From contig NZ_AZUY01000058.1 of NCBI RefSeq assembly GCF_000513935.1, positions 1,143-37,413 of the forward strand: DNA of 36,271 nucleotides, written 5' to 3'. The notes under the pieces are model-generated. The model worked only from the letters and a program-made list of their open reading frames with translations, did not search any database and was not told the origin of the DNA. The translations under genes and the position numbers were made by a program. This document shows positions 16,463 to 22,761 of this stretch, piece by piece (the stretch's first letter is position 1; every line of letters starts with the position of its first letter). Origin of the DNA: Mesorhizobium sp. WSM3626 (GTDB lineage: Bacteria > Pseudomonadota > Alphaproteobacteria > Rhizobiales > Rhizobiaceae).

Positions 16463-17242
16463 ATGGGCACTTTTTTCTATGTGGTCCTGGCGTTCCTGGT
16501 AGGCGTGTTGGTCGGCTGGTTCATCTGGGGGCGTCTGCGCGGTGAACTCGACAGTTTGCGCGGCGACGTCGATCGCACCCGCAGCGAGCGCGACAAGCTG
16601 CGCGCCGACAGCGACCGACTGACCGGCGAACTCAATGCATGCGGCAAGACCCGCTCCGATCTCGAGCGTCAGCTGCGCGAGGCGCAGGCTTCGTCGGGCG
16701 CCGGCGGAACAAAGGCGTCAAGTCAGCCACCGGCAGCCCTGATGTCGACGCCTGCCGTTGGCAAATCCGCTCCGGCGACAGCCAAGCCAGCCGCCGCGAA
16801 GGCCGCCCCGGCAAAGACGGCGCCGAAGCCCGCGGCGGCCAAATCCGCAACCGCTTCGGCAGCGGCGGCCAAGGCTTCGCCGACCAAGGCTCCAGCGACC
16901 AAAACTCCGGCGAAGACCTCGGCCGCGCCCAAGGCAGCGCCCGCCGCAAAGAAGGCCGCAACAGCAGCAGCCAAGCCGGCGTCGGGCAAGCCCGACAATC
17001 TGCGCCGGCTGATCGGCATTGGCCCGGTCAACGAAAAGCTGCTCAAGGCGCAAGGCGTTACCAGCTTCGCCCAGATCGCCGCCTGGACATCGGCCGACAT
17101 CAAGCGGATCGAGGACGTGATGAACTTCGACGGCCGCATCGCGCGCGAACGCTGGATCGAGCAGGCCAAGCTGCTCGCCGCCGGCAACGAGGCCGAATTC
17201 GCCAAGCAGTTTCCGACGGCCGGAACCGCCAGCAACACCTGA
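16463..17242 (+). CDS. Membrane-anchored helix-hairpin-helix protein with H1-like Ala/Lys/Pro linker
   Basis: 259 residues. One N-terminal transmembrane helix (about 4-25, ending GWFIWGRL) precedes a charged coiled-coil-like stretch (about 28-75: RGDVDRTRSERDKLRADSDR and on). A linker of about 100 residues is almost only Ala, Lys, Pro, Thr and Ser (AKPAAAKAAPAKTAPKP type), resembling histone-H1 or AlgP tails. The C-terminus (about 175-255) is a helix-hairpin-helix domain, DNLRRLIGIGPVNEKLLKAQ then ITSFAQIAAWT-like text and RERWIEQAKLLAAGNEAEFA, close to COG3743 and to the tail found on rhizobial NuoE proteins. The layout suggests a DNA- or RNA-binding domain tethered to the inner membrane; that role is inference. 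GGAGAG precedes the ATG and a strong terminator follows. Confidence 0.8.
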   Translation: MGTFFYVVLAFLVGVLVGWFIWGRLRGELDSLRGDVDRTRSERDKLRADSDRLTGELNACGKTRSDLERQLREAQASSGAGGTKASSQPPAALMSTPAVGKSAPATAKPAAAKAAPAKTAPKPAAAKSATASAAAAKASPTKAPATKTPAKTSAAPKAAPAAKKAATAAAKPASGKPDNLRRLIGIGPVNEKLLKAQGVTSFAQIAAWTSADIKRIEDVMNFDGRIARERWIEQAKLLAAGNEAEFAKQFPTAGTASNT

Positions 17243-17266
17243 GCGATGGATACAGGGACGATGTCA

Positions 17267-17299
17267 CGGCGGCGCCAAGGCGCCGCCGCTTTCTTTTTT
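17267..17299 (+). terminator. Rho-independent terminator after the HhH gene
   Basis: Perfect 10-bp stem CGGCGGCGCC/GGCGCCGCCG closed by an AA dinucleotide (in practice a slightly larger loop), followed by CTTTCTTTTTT. It lies 24 bases after the stop codon and separates this gene from pabB. Confidence 0.92.
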
Positions 17300-17416
17300 G
17301 ATGGCAAGGTTCGATGCGGCAAAGGTCGGCTTTGAAGGACAGGGTGCCGTTCCCTCGATTGCGTGCGCCCGGCCCCCCATATAGAGCGATCGTCGGCTAC
17401 ATCGATCCCGGTCCCC

Positions 17417-18559
17417 ATGTCCCTGCCCTCCGCAATTTTCCGCAACGACGAAAGCGCGCGCCAGCTCGTTTTCGAGCGGCCGGCCGATGTTATCGTCGCG
17501 CATGAGGCCAAGGATTTCCCGGCCGCACTGCAAGCAGCGCAGGCCGCGCACGACGCCGGCAAATGGCTGGCTGGTTATTTCTCCTACGAGGCCGGTTACC
17601 TGCTCGAGCCGAAACTCGTTCCCCTGCTCCCGGGCCGGCGCCGGGCCCCGCTGGTCTGCCTCGGGGTCTTCGATGCTCCCGATGAAGAGGCGGTGCCGCC
17701 GCCAAGCACGCCGACCAACGGCCCGATCTTCGATGCAAGGGCGACGTGGTCGTTCGAGGACTACGAGAAGCGGTTCTCGCGGCTGCACCGGCACATCAGG
17801 CAAGGCGATTGCTACCAGGGCAACCTCACCTTTCCGGTGCACGCACAATGGTCCGGCGATCCGCTCGCCGCCTTCGACGCGCTGACCGAACGCCAGCCGG
17901 TGAAATATGGCGCGCTGGTCGCGCTCGGCGATCCCATCGTTCTGTCGCGCTCGCCCGAACTGTTCTTCGAGATCGATGCGGCGGGGAGGATCGAGACGCA
18001 CCCGATGAAGGGTACCGCACCGCGCGGCGCGACAAGGGACGAGGACGAGCGGCAGAAGAAATTCCTGCGCAACGACGAGAAGAACCAGGCCGAGAACCGG
18101 ATGATCGTCGATCTCCTGCGCAACGACATATCGCTGATCAGCGAGGTCGGCACGCTGGAGGTACCGGAACTGTTCCGCATCGAGACCTACCCGACCGTGC
18201 ACCAGATGGTGAGCGACGTCAGAGCCCAGCTGCTGCCCGGCCTCTCGATACGCCAGATCTTCGCGGCGCTGTTTCCCTGCGGCTCGATCACCGGCGCGCC
18301 GAAGATCCGCGCCATGGAGATCCTGCACGATCTGGAAGGCACGCCCCGCGACGTCTATTGCGGCGCCATCGGCTGGATCGCACCCGGCGGCACGATGCGC
18401 TTTTCCGTGGCGATCCGTACCATCTCGCTCTTTGCCAGCGGCGAGGCCGTCTACAATGTCGGCGGCGGCATCGTCTTCGATTCGGTCGCGGAAGAGGAGT
18501 ACCAGGAATGTCTGCTCAAAGCCCGCTTCGCGACGGGGACGCCGCCGATTTCGAGCTGA
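17417..18559 (+). CDS. pabB: Aminodeoxychorismate synthase component I
   Basis: A 380-residue chorismate-binding enzyme making 4-amino-4-deoxychorismate from chorismate and ammonia for folate synthesis. Visible motifs are the catalytic HPMKGTAPRG (Lys), NRMIVDLLRNDI, VPELFRIETYPTVHQMVS, FPCGSITGAPKIRAMEI and the C-terminal YNVGGGIVFDSVAEEEYQEC. It is shorter than E. coli PabB because the N-terminal tryptophan-binding-type subdomain is reduced, as in other rhizobial PabB proteins. The ATG at 17417 is chosen over the in-frame 17363 because homology begins there, though no good ribosome site is seen. No pabA amidotransferase gene lies nearby. Its last 52 bases overlap the class IV aminotransferase gene in another frame. 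Confidence 0.9.
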   Translation: MSLPSAIFRNDESARQLVFERPADVIVAHEAKDFPAALQAAQAAHDAGKWLAGYFSYEAGYLLEPKLVPLLPGRRRAPLVCLGVFDAPDEEAVPPPSTPTNGPIFDARATWSFEDYEKRFSRLHRHIRQGDCYQGNLTFPVHAQWSGDPLAAFDALTERQPVKYGALVALGDPIVLSRSPELFFEIDAAGRIETHPMKGTAPRGATRDEDERQKKFLRNDEKNQAENRMIVDLLRNDISLISEVGTLEVPELFRIETYPTVHQMVSDVRAQLLPGLSIRQIFAALFPCGSITGAPKIRAMEILHDLEGTPRDVYCGAIGWIAPGGTMRFSVAIRTISLFASGEAVYNVGGGIVFDSVAEEEYQECLLKARFATGTPPISS

Positions 18560-19170
18560 TCGAGACCATGCGCTGGGAACCCGCCTCGGGTTTCCTGCGC
18601 CTCGATCGCCATCTTGCACGTCTTTATGGATCGGCGGCGGAACTGGGCTTCAGCTATGATCCGCAAAAGGTCGGCGAAGCCCTGAGCGGCGCGGTCGATC
18701 GATCACCCATCGCCATGCGCACGCGGCTCGCTCTGTCGCGCGATGGCGAGGCCAACGCCTCGGCGCAGCCCTATGAACCGCTTGCCGCCGACAAGGTGTG
18801 GGCGCTGCGGCTGGCACGGACGAGGCTCGCTTCGAGCAACATGCTGCTGCGCCACAAAACCAGCCGGCGGCAGCTCTACACCCATGCCCGCTCCGAATAT
18901 CTCATCACCCAGGCCGATGAGGTGTTGCTGGCCAATGAGCGCGGCGAAATCTGCGAAGGCACGATCACCAATGTCTTCGCCGATTTCGGCGACGGCATCC
19001 TGGCGACGCCCCGGCTCGATTGCGGCCTGCTGCCTGGCGTATTGCGCGCGGTGCTTCTGGATGAAGGCCGCGCCACTGAAGCGATCTACAGCTTGGATGA
19101 CCTGAAATCCGCCAAGGTGCTGTACGTCGGCAATTCGCTGCGCGGGCTGATCCCCGCCAGGCTGGCGTGA
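18508..19170 (+). CDS. Aminotransferase class IV, probable 4-amino-4-deoxychorismate lyase (PabC-like)
   Basis: A 220-residue fold-type IV PLP enzyme. The pattern fits: FELIETMRWEPASGFLRLDRHLARL at the N-terminus, the probable Schiff-base lysine in LLRHKTSRR, and EGTITNVFADFGDG followed by TPRLDCGLLPGVLRAVLL, the cofactor-phosphate loop. Directly after pabB, the likely job is removal of pyruvate from aminodeoxychorismate to give p-aminobenzoate; other class IV activities remain possible. The ATG at 18508 lies inside pabB (52-base overlap) with GAGGAG about eight bases upstream, so translation of the two is probably coupled. Some bacteria carry PabB and PabC as one fused protein; this overlap is a near-fusion. 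Confidence 0.85.
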   Translation: MSAQSPLRDGDAADFELIETMRWEPASGFLRLDRHLARLYGSAAELGFSYDPQKVGEALSGAVDRSPIAMRTRLALSRDGEANASAQPYEPLAADKVWALRLARTRLASSNMLLRHKTSRRQLYTHARSEYLITQADEVLLANERGEICEGTITNVFADFGDGILATPRLDCGLLPGVLRAVLLDEGRATEAIYSLDDLKSAKVLYVGNSLRGLIPARLA

Positions 19171-19189
19171 CCCAAGCCCGGAGAATGCA

Positions 19190-19477
19190 ATGTTCGTCGT
19201 GTCGCTGAACTACAAGGTGCCGCTCACCGAGATCGACCGCTTGGCGCCAGGCCATATCGAATGGCTGGAAGCCTGCTACGCCGAAGGCATCTTCGTTGCG
19301 TCCGGGCCCAAGCGGCCGAGGACCGGCGGCGTCATCATTGCACGCTGCTCCCGCGAAGTGCTCGATGCCAGGTTGGCAGCCGATCCTTTCGCCCGGGCGG
19401 GCGCCGCCGACTACGACATCACCGAATTCACGGCGCGGATGACCGCCGCCGGTTTGGGCTCGTTCAAAGAGGCATGA
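19190..19477 (+). CDS. YciI-like protein
   Basis: A 95-residue cytosolic protein of the YCII superfamily (dimeric ferredoxin-like fold). It has the usual opening MFVVSLNYKVPLTEIDRLAP, the conserved histidine in GHIEWLEACYAEGIFVASGP, and a C-terminal ADYDITEFTARM strand. GGAGAA precedes the ATG. It is 19 bases after the class IV aminotransferase gene, and its stop overlaps the start of the DUF3445 gene (ATGA). YciI proteins are thought to act as small enzymes or binding proteins with a conserved His-Asp pair; no specific reaction can be assigned here. The tight coupling suggests a functional link to the DUF3445 protein. Confidence 0.88.
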   Translation: MFVVSLNYKVPLTEIDRLAPGHIEWLEACYAEGIFVASGPKRPRTGGVIIARCSREVLDARLAADPFARAGAADYDITEFTARMTAAGLGSFKEA

Positions 19478-20406
19478 GTTTCCGGCAACCTACCCACACG
19501 CCCTATGATGGCTCGTCGAAACTCTTCACCATCGGGCTGAAGCCGCTCGACCCCGCTAACTGGATCGAGGTCGACGGTCACCTGCTGCCCTATCTCGCCG
19601 AAAAGCGCCGGCTCTATGACGAAATCCCCGCGCGCGTCTTCGTCGAGGAGGACGGCACGCGCGCTGCCCAGCAAGAGGTGCTCGACTTGCTCGGCGCCTA
19701 CCTGCCGGAAAGATTTCCCGACACCCACCGACGCAGCGATGCGGGCGTTGCGGTCGTGGGCACGACGAGCCATCCCGCCATCCCTTCCAGCCTCATCGGC
19801 GCTCCCTTGGTCGCGGCCTCGCTGCTGGTCCAGGAAGACCTGATCCTCATGCGGCGGGGCGAAGACGGCTGGCGTCTGGCCGCGGGGTCGCTGTGCTTTC
19901 CTTCGTCCTGGGCGCTCACCGAAAAATTCGGCAGGCCGCTGCAGCGGATCCATGAGCCGGTGCCGGGCTTCGGCCCGGGCACAAGGCCGGCCGATCTCAT
20001 CAACCGAATGTTCGATGGCCTGCAGGGCCAGGCCGTCGAGCGTTACAATTGGTCGATCCAGTCAGGCGACGCGCTCTACCATCCGCTGTCCAATATTGAG
20101 CGCATCGACCGCGCCACCAGCCGGCCGACGCGTTTCCCCGACGGTGACGTCAAGGCGCACGCCTTCATCCGCGTCGAACGTCAGACGCTGCGCAAACTGC
20201 CGGCTTCGCGCGATATCCTGTTCACCATCCGCATTCATCTCGACCCGCTCGCCGTGCTGGCGCGGCACCCGGAACGGGCAACGCTGGCGGTCTCCTTCGC
20301 CGACCAGCTCAATGCGCTGGACCAGACGCAGCTTGACTACAAGGGGCTGACGTCGGATCGCGATCGGCTGACTGCTGTCCTTAACCACATGGCGAAGGAC
20401 GCGTAG
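19474..20406 (+). CDS. DUF3445 protein, heme-dependent oxidative N-demethylase-like
   Basis: 310 residues. DUF3445 includes the catalytic, heme-binding subunit DmmA of dimethylamine monooxygenase, which removes a methyl group oxidatively as formaldehyde. Recognisable family segments are WIEVDGHLLPYLAEKRRL, LVQEDLILMRRGEDGWRL, GSLCFPSSWALTEKFGRPLQ, IHEPVPGF, and RVERQTLRKLPASRDILFTI. The start overlaps the yciI stop as ATGA, so expression is coupled to yciI and probably to pabB-pabC upstream. The partner genes of the amine monooxygenase (reductase and others) are absent, so this is an orphan whose substrate is unknown. It is the last gene of the cluster; no clear terminator follows. Confidence 0.88.
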   Translation: MSFRQPTHTPYDGSSKLFTIGLKPLDPANWIEVDGHLLPYLAEKRRLYDEIPARVFVEEDGTRAAQQEVLDLLGAYLPERFPDTHRRSDAGVAVVGTTSHPAIPSSLIGAPLVAASLLVQEDLILMRRGEDGWRLAAGSLCFPSSWALTEKFGRPLQRIHEPVPGFGPGTRPADLINRMFDGLQGQAVERYNWSIQSGDALYHPLSNIERIDRATSRPTRFPDGDVKAHAFIRVERQTLRKLPASRDILFTIRIHLDPLAVLARHPERATLAVSFADQLNALDQTQLDYKGLTSDRDRLTAVLNHMAKDA

Positions 20407-20481
20407 TCGCGGGTTGGCGGTTTTCGCTGGTTTATGACAATGATCTGTGATGTAGCGCATGGCCGTTGAGCGAAAATGCCC

Positions 20482-20541
20482 GGTTTTTGCAAGCGGTTGC
20501 TCGGTCTTTGCACGTCGTTGCCGGACTTTTGCACGCAGTTG
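20482..20541 (+). repeat. Three tandem imperfect 20-21-bp repeats ahead of hss
   Basis: GGTTTTTGCAAGCGGTTG (20482), GGTCTTTGCACGTCGTTG (20503) and GGACTTTTGCACGCAGTTG (20523) follow one another with a 20-21-base period. Each has a TTTGCA core and a GTTG end. The array stops one base before the AAGGAG ribosome site of hss. A spacing of two helical turns suits an operator array, but decayed coding sequence is possible. Confidence 0.55.
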
Positions 20542-20558
20542 AAGGAGTGCTCGATAAA

Positions 20559-22004
20559 ATGGCGAATGAAAACTGGCCCGTTTACGGTGAGATCACCGGC
20601 CCCGTGGTGATGATCGGCTTTGGTTCGATCGGACACGGAACGCTGCCGCTCATCGAACGCCATTTCAAGTTCGACAAGTCGCGCATGACGGTCATCGATC
20701 CGCGCGATACCGATCGCAAGCTGCTCGACGAGCGCGGCATCACCTTCGTCCAAGAAGCGGTGACCGAGAAGAATTACAAGAAGCTTTTGACGCCGCTGCT
20801 GACCAACGGCGGTGGCCAGGGCTTTTGCGTCAACCTGTCGGTCGACACCGGCTCGGTGGACCTGATGCGACTCTGCCGCAAGCTCGGCGTGCTTTACATC
20901 GACACCGTCGTCGAGCCCTGGCTTGGCTTCTATTTCGATGCCAAGGCCGACAATGCCAGCCGCACCAACTATGCGTTGCGCGAGGCGCTGCTCAAGGAAA
21001 AGCACGACAAGCCCGGCGGCGCCACCGCCGTCTCCACCTGCGGTGCCAATCCCGGCATGGTGTCCTGGTTCGTCAAGCAGGCGCTGGTCAATCTGGCCAC
21101 CGATCTTGGCATGGAGTTCTCTGAGCCGGCGCAGGAAGACCGCGAGGGCTGGGCGAAACTGATGAAGAAGGCCGGGGTCAAGGGCATCCACATCGCCGAG
21201 CGCGACACCCAGCGCACCAAGAAGCCCAAGCCGATGGATGTGTTCTGGAACACTTGGTCGGTCGAGGGCTTCATCTCCGAGGGATTGCAGCCGGCCGAGC
21301 TCGGCTGGGGCACGCATGAGACCTGGATGCCCAAGAACGGCAAGAAGCACAAGCACGGCTCCAAGGCCGCGATCTATCTGGAGCAGCCTGGCGCCAACAC
21401 CCGCGTGCGCTCCTGGTGCCCGACGCCGGGACCGCAATATGGCCTGCTGGTGACGCACAACGAGGCGATCTCGATCGCCGATTTCTTCACCGTGCACTCC
21501 AAGAAGGGCAAGGTTCAATACCGCCCGACATGCCACTACGCCTATCATCCCTGCAACGATGCCATGCTGTCGCTGGACGAGATGTTCGGTGCCGCCGGCA
21601 AGCCGCAGCCGGTGCACCACGTGCTCGACGAGAACGAACTGGTCGACGGTATCGACGAACTCGGCGTCTTGCTCTACGGCCACGACAAGAATGCCTACTG
21701 GTACGGTTCCCAGCTGTCGCTTGCCGAGGCGCGCAAGCTGGCCCCCTATCAGAACGCCACCGGCATGCAGGTCACCTCGGCGGTTCTGGCCGGCATGGTC
21801 TGGGCGCTGGAAAATCCGGCCGCCGGCATCGTCGAGGCCGACGAGATGGACTATAAGCGCTGCCTGGACGTGCAGTCGCCCTATCTCGGACCGGTCAAGG
21901 GCTACTATACCGACTGGACGCCGCTCGACAGACGCCCGGGCCTTTTCCCGGAAGACCTCGACCGCAGCGACCCGTGGCAATTCCGCAACATCCTCGTCCG
22001 ATAG
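20559..22004 (+). CDS. hss: Homospermidine synthase
   Basis: 481 residues, matching bacterial homospermidine synthases, which join putrescine and spermidine or two putrescines in an NAD-dependent reaction to make sym-homospermidine, the main polyamine of many rhizobia. The Rossmann motif VVMIGFGSIGHGTLP is near residues 15-29, followed by VIDPRDTDRKLLDERGI and the conserved VSTCGANPGMVSWFVKQAL, TWSVEGFISEGLQPAELGWG and QYGLLVTHNEAISIADFF. The ATG at 20559 is chosen from homologues; AAGGAG lies 11 bases upstream. The frame is open back to 20466, but that stretch encodes only a repetitive leader. It appears monocistronic, with a perfect hairpin 30 bases after the stop. Confidence 0.96.
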   Translation: MANENWPVYGEITGPVVMIGFGSIGHGTLPLIERHFKFDKSRMTVIDPRDTDRKLLDERGITFVQEAVTEKNYKKLLTPLLTNGGGQGFCVNLSVDTGSVDLMRLCRKLGVLYIDTVVEPWLGFYFDAKADNASRTNYALREALLKEKHDKPGGATAVSTCGANPGMVSWFVKQALVNLATDLGMEFSEPAQEDREGWAKLMKKAGVKGIHIAERDTQRTKKPKPMDVFWNTWSVEGFISEGLQPAELGWGTHETWMPKNGKKHKHGSKAAIYLEQPGANTRVRSWCPTPGPQYGLLVTHNEAISIADFFTVHSKKGKVQYRPTCHYAYHPCNDAMLSLDEMFGAAGKPQPVHHVLDENELVDGIDELGVLLYGHDKNAYWYGSQLSLAEARKLAPYQNATGMQVTSAVLAGMVWALENPAAGIVEADEMDYKRCLDVQSPYLGPVKGYYTDWTPLDRRPGLFPEDLDRSDPWQFRNILVR

Positions 22005-22033
22005 CATCACCCGGACCATGTGTCATTGCCTTG

Positions 22034-22058
22034 CAATCGCCCGGAAATCGGGCGATTG
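22034..22058 (+). terminator. Hairpin downstream of hss
   Basis: Perfect 10-bp stem CAATCGCCCG/CGGGCGATTG with loop GAAAT, 30 bases after the hss stop. No T-run follows, so it may protect the mRNA 3' end or assist Rho-dependent termination. Confidence 0.6.
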
Positions 22059-22070
22059 AAGGGATGCGGC

Positions 22071-22116
22071 CTGGGGTGGCGATGTGCGTCCGTTGGACGC
22101 TTGAAGCATACCCCAG
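22071..22116 (+). ncRNA. Nested hairpin in the hss-omp10 interval (candidate leader or small RNA structure)
   Basis: An outer pair CTGGGGT (22071-22077) / ACCCCAG (22110-22116) encloses an inner perfect stem GCGTCC-GTT-GGACGC (22086-22100). It does not belong to any coding region. It could be part of the omp10 5' leader or of a separate small RNA ending at the next hairpin. No promoter is seen, so this is tentative. Confidence 0.35.
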
Positions 22117-22143
22117 CACTTTGGACGTTCGCGTCGTGCTTCC

Positions 22144-22165
22144 CAGAAATCGGCCCGATTTTTGG
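22144..22165 (+). terminator. Palindrome with T-run upstream of omp10
   Basis: AAATCGG-C-CCGATTT (22147-22161) is extended by CCA ... TGG on the outside, with one mismatch. Five T lie in the right arm. It may be a terminator for an upstream transcript, an attenuator in the omp10 leader, or an operator. The omp10 start is 30 bases downstream. Confidence 0.4.
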
Positions 22166-22191
22166 ACTGACGCGTTTGGAGAGGATTTCAT

Positions 22192-22572
22192 ATGACGATT
22201 GCGCGCAAAGTTCTTTCGATGGGTATGGCGGGTGCCCTTGCCTCGATGCTTGCTGCCTGTGCCACCAGCGGTCCCGACCAGCCGCCGATGGCTGCCACGC
22301 CGAAAGGCGTCGAAGGTTCCTGGATCGATGCCAAGGGTACCGGCCTGTCGACCTTCACCGGCGGCGGCACCTTCACGACCGTCGCCACCGACACGGGACA
22401 GAAGCTTGCCGACGGCAGCTACACGATGACCGGCGCCACGTCGGTGCAGATCAACGGCACCTCGCTGATCCGCCAAACCCCGGTGAGCTTCAATTGCCTG
22501 ATGGTGTCTACCAGCCAGCTCAACTGCACCAGCTCCGCCGGCCAGAATTTCGTGCTGACGCGGCGCACCTGA
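22192..22572 (+). CDS. omp10: Omp10-type outer-membrane lipoprotein
   Basis: A 126-residue lipoprotein. The signal peptide MTIARKVLSMGMAGALASML ends in a lipobox with Cys at residue 23 (LAAC-ATSG), so it should be lipid-anchored, most likely in the outer membrane. The mature part matches Brucella Omp10 in layout and motifs: TPKGVEGSWIDAKG, FTGGGTFTT, TDTGQKLADGSYT and the ending QLNCTSSAGQNFVLTRRT. The exact function of Omp10 is unknown; in Brucella it is a surface-exposed minor antigen linked to envelope integrity. GAGAGG precedes the ATG. A 187-base interval upstream holds three hairpins, and a clear terminator follows. Confidence 0.85.
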   Translation: MTIARKVLSMGMAGALASMLAACATSGPDQPPMAATPKGVEGSWIDAKGTGLSTFTGGGTFTTVATDTGQKLADGSYTMTGATSVQINGTSLIRQTPVSFNCLMVSTSQLNCTSSAGQNFVLTRRT

Positions 22573-22595
22573 ACCCGGCGAACATTCCAGTCACG

Positions 22596-22629
22596 AAGGA
22601 CGGCGGCCGCTTGGTCGCCGTCCTTTTTT
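22596..22629 (+). terminator. Rho-independent terminator of omp10
   Basis: Perfect 10-bp stem AAGGACGGCG/CGCCGTCCTT with a ten-base loop, running into TTTTTT. It lies 24 bases after the omp10 stop. Confidence 0.93.
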
Positions 22630-22761
22630 GCGCCTGGAAATACCGCCGCATTTCCGCTTGCGTCAGCCGGAACGCGATGGGAACATGATCGAAACGCTGG
22701 CTGTAATATCCCAGTCAAGCAAGGGCGTAGACGCGTCCGATCAGCCTACCGGGAGACGAAG

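Noticed and set aside
20337..22019. 560-residue open frame on the minus strand opposite hss
   Set aside because: Antisense shadow of homospermidine synthase, with no motif or ribosome site of its own.
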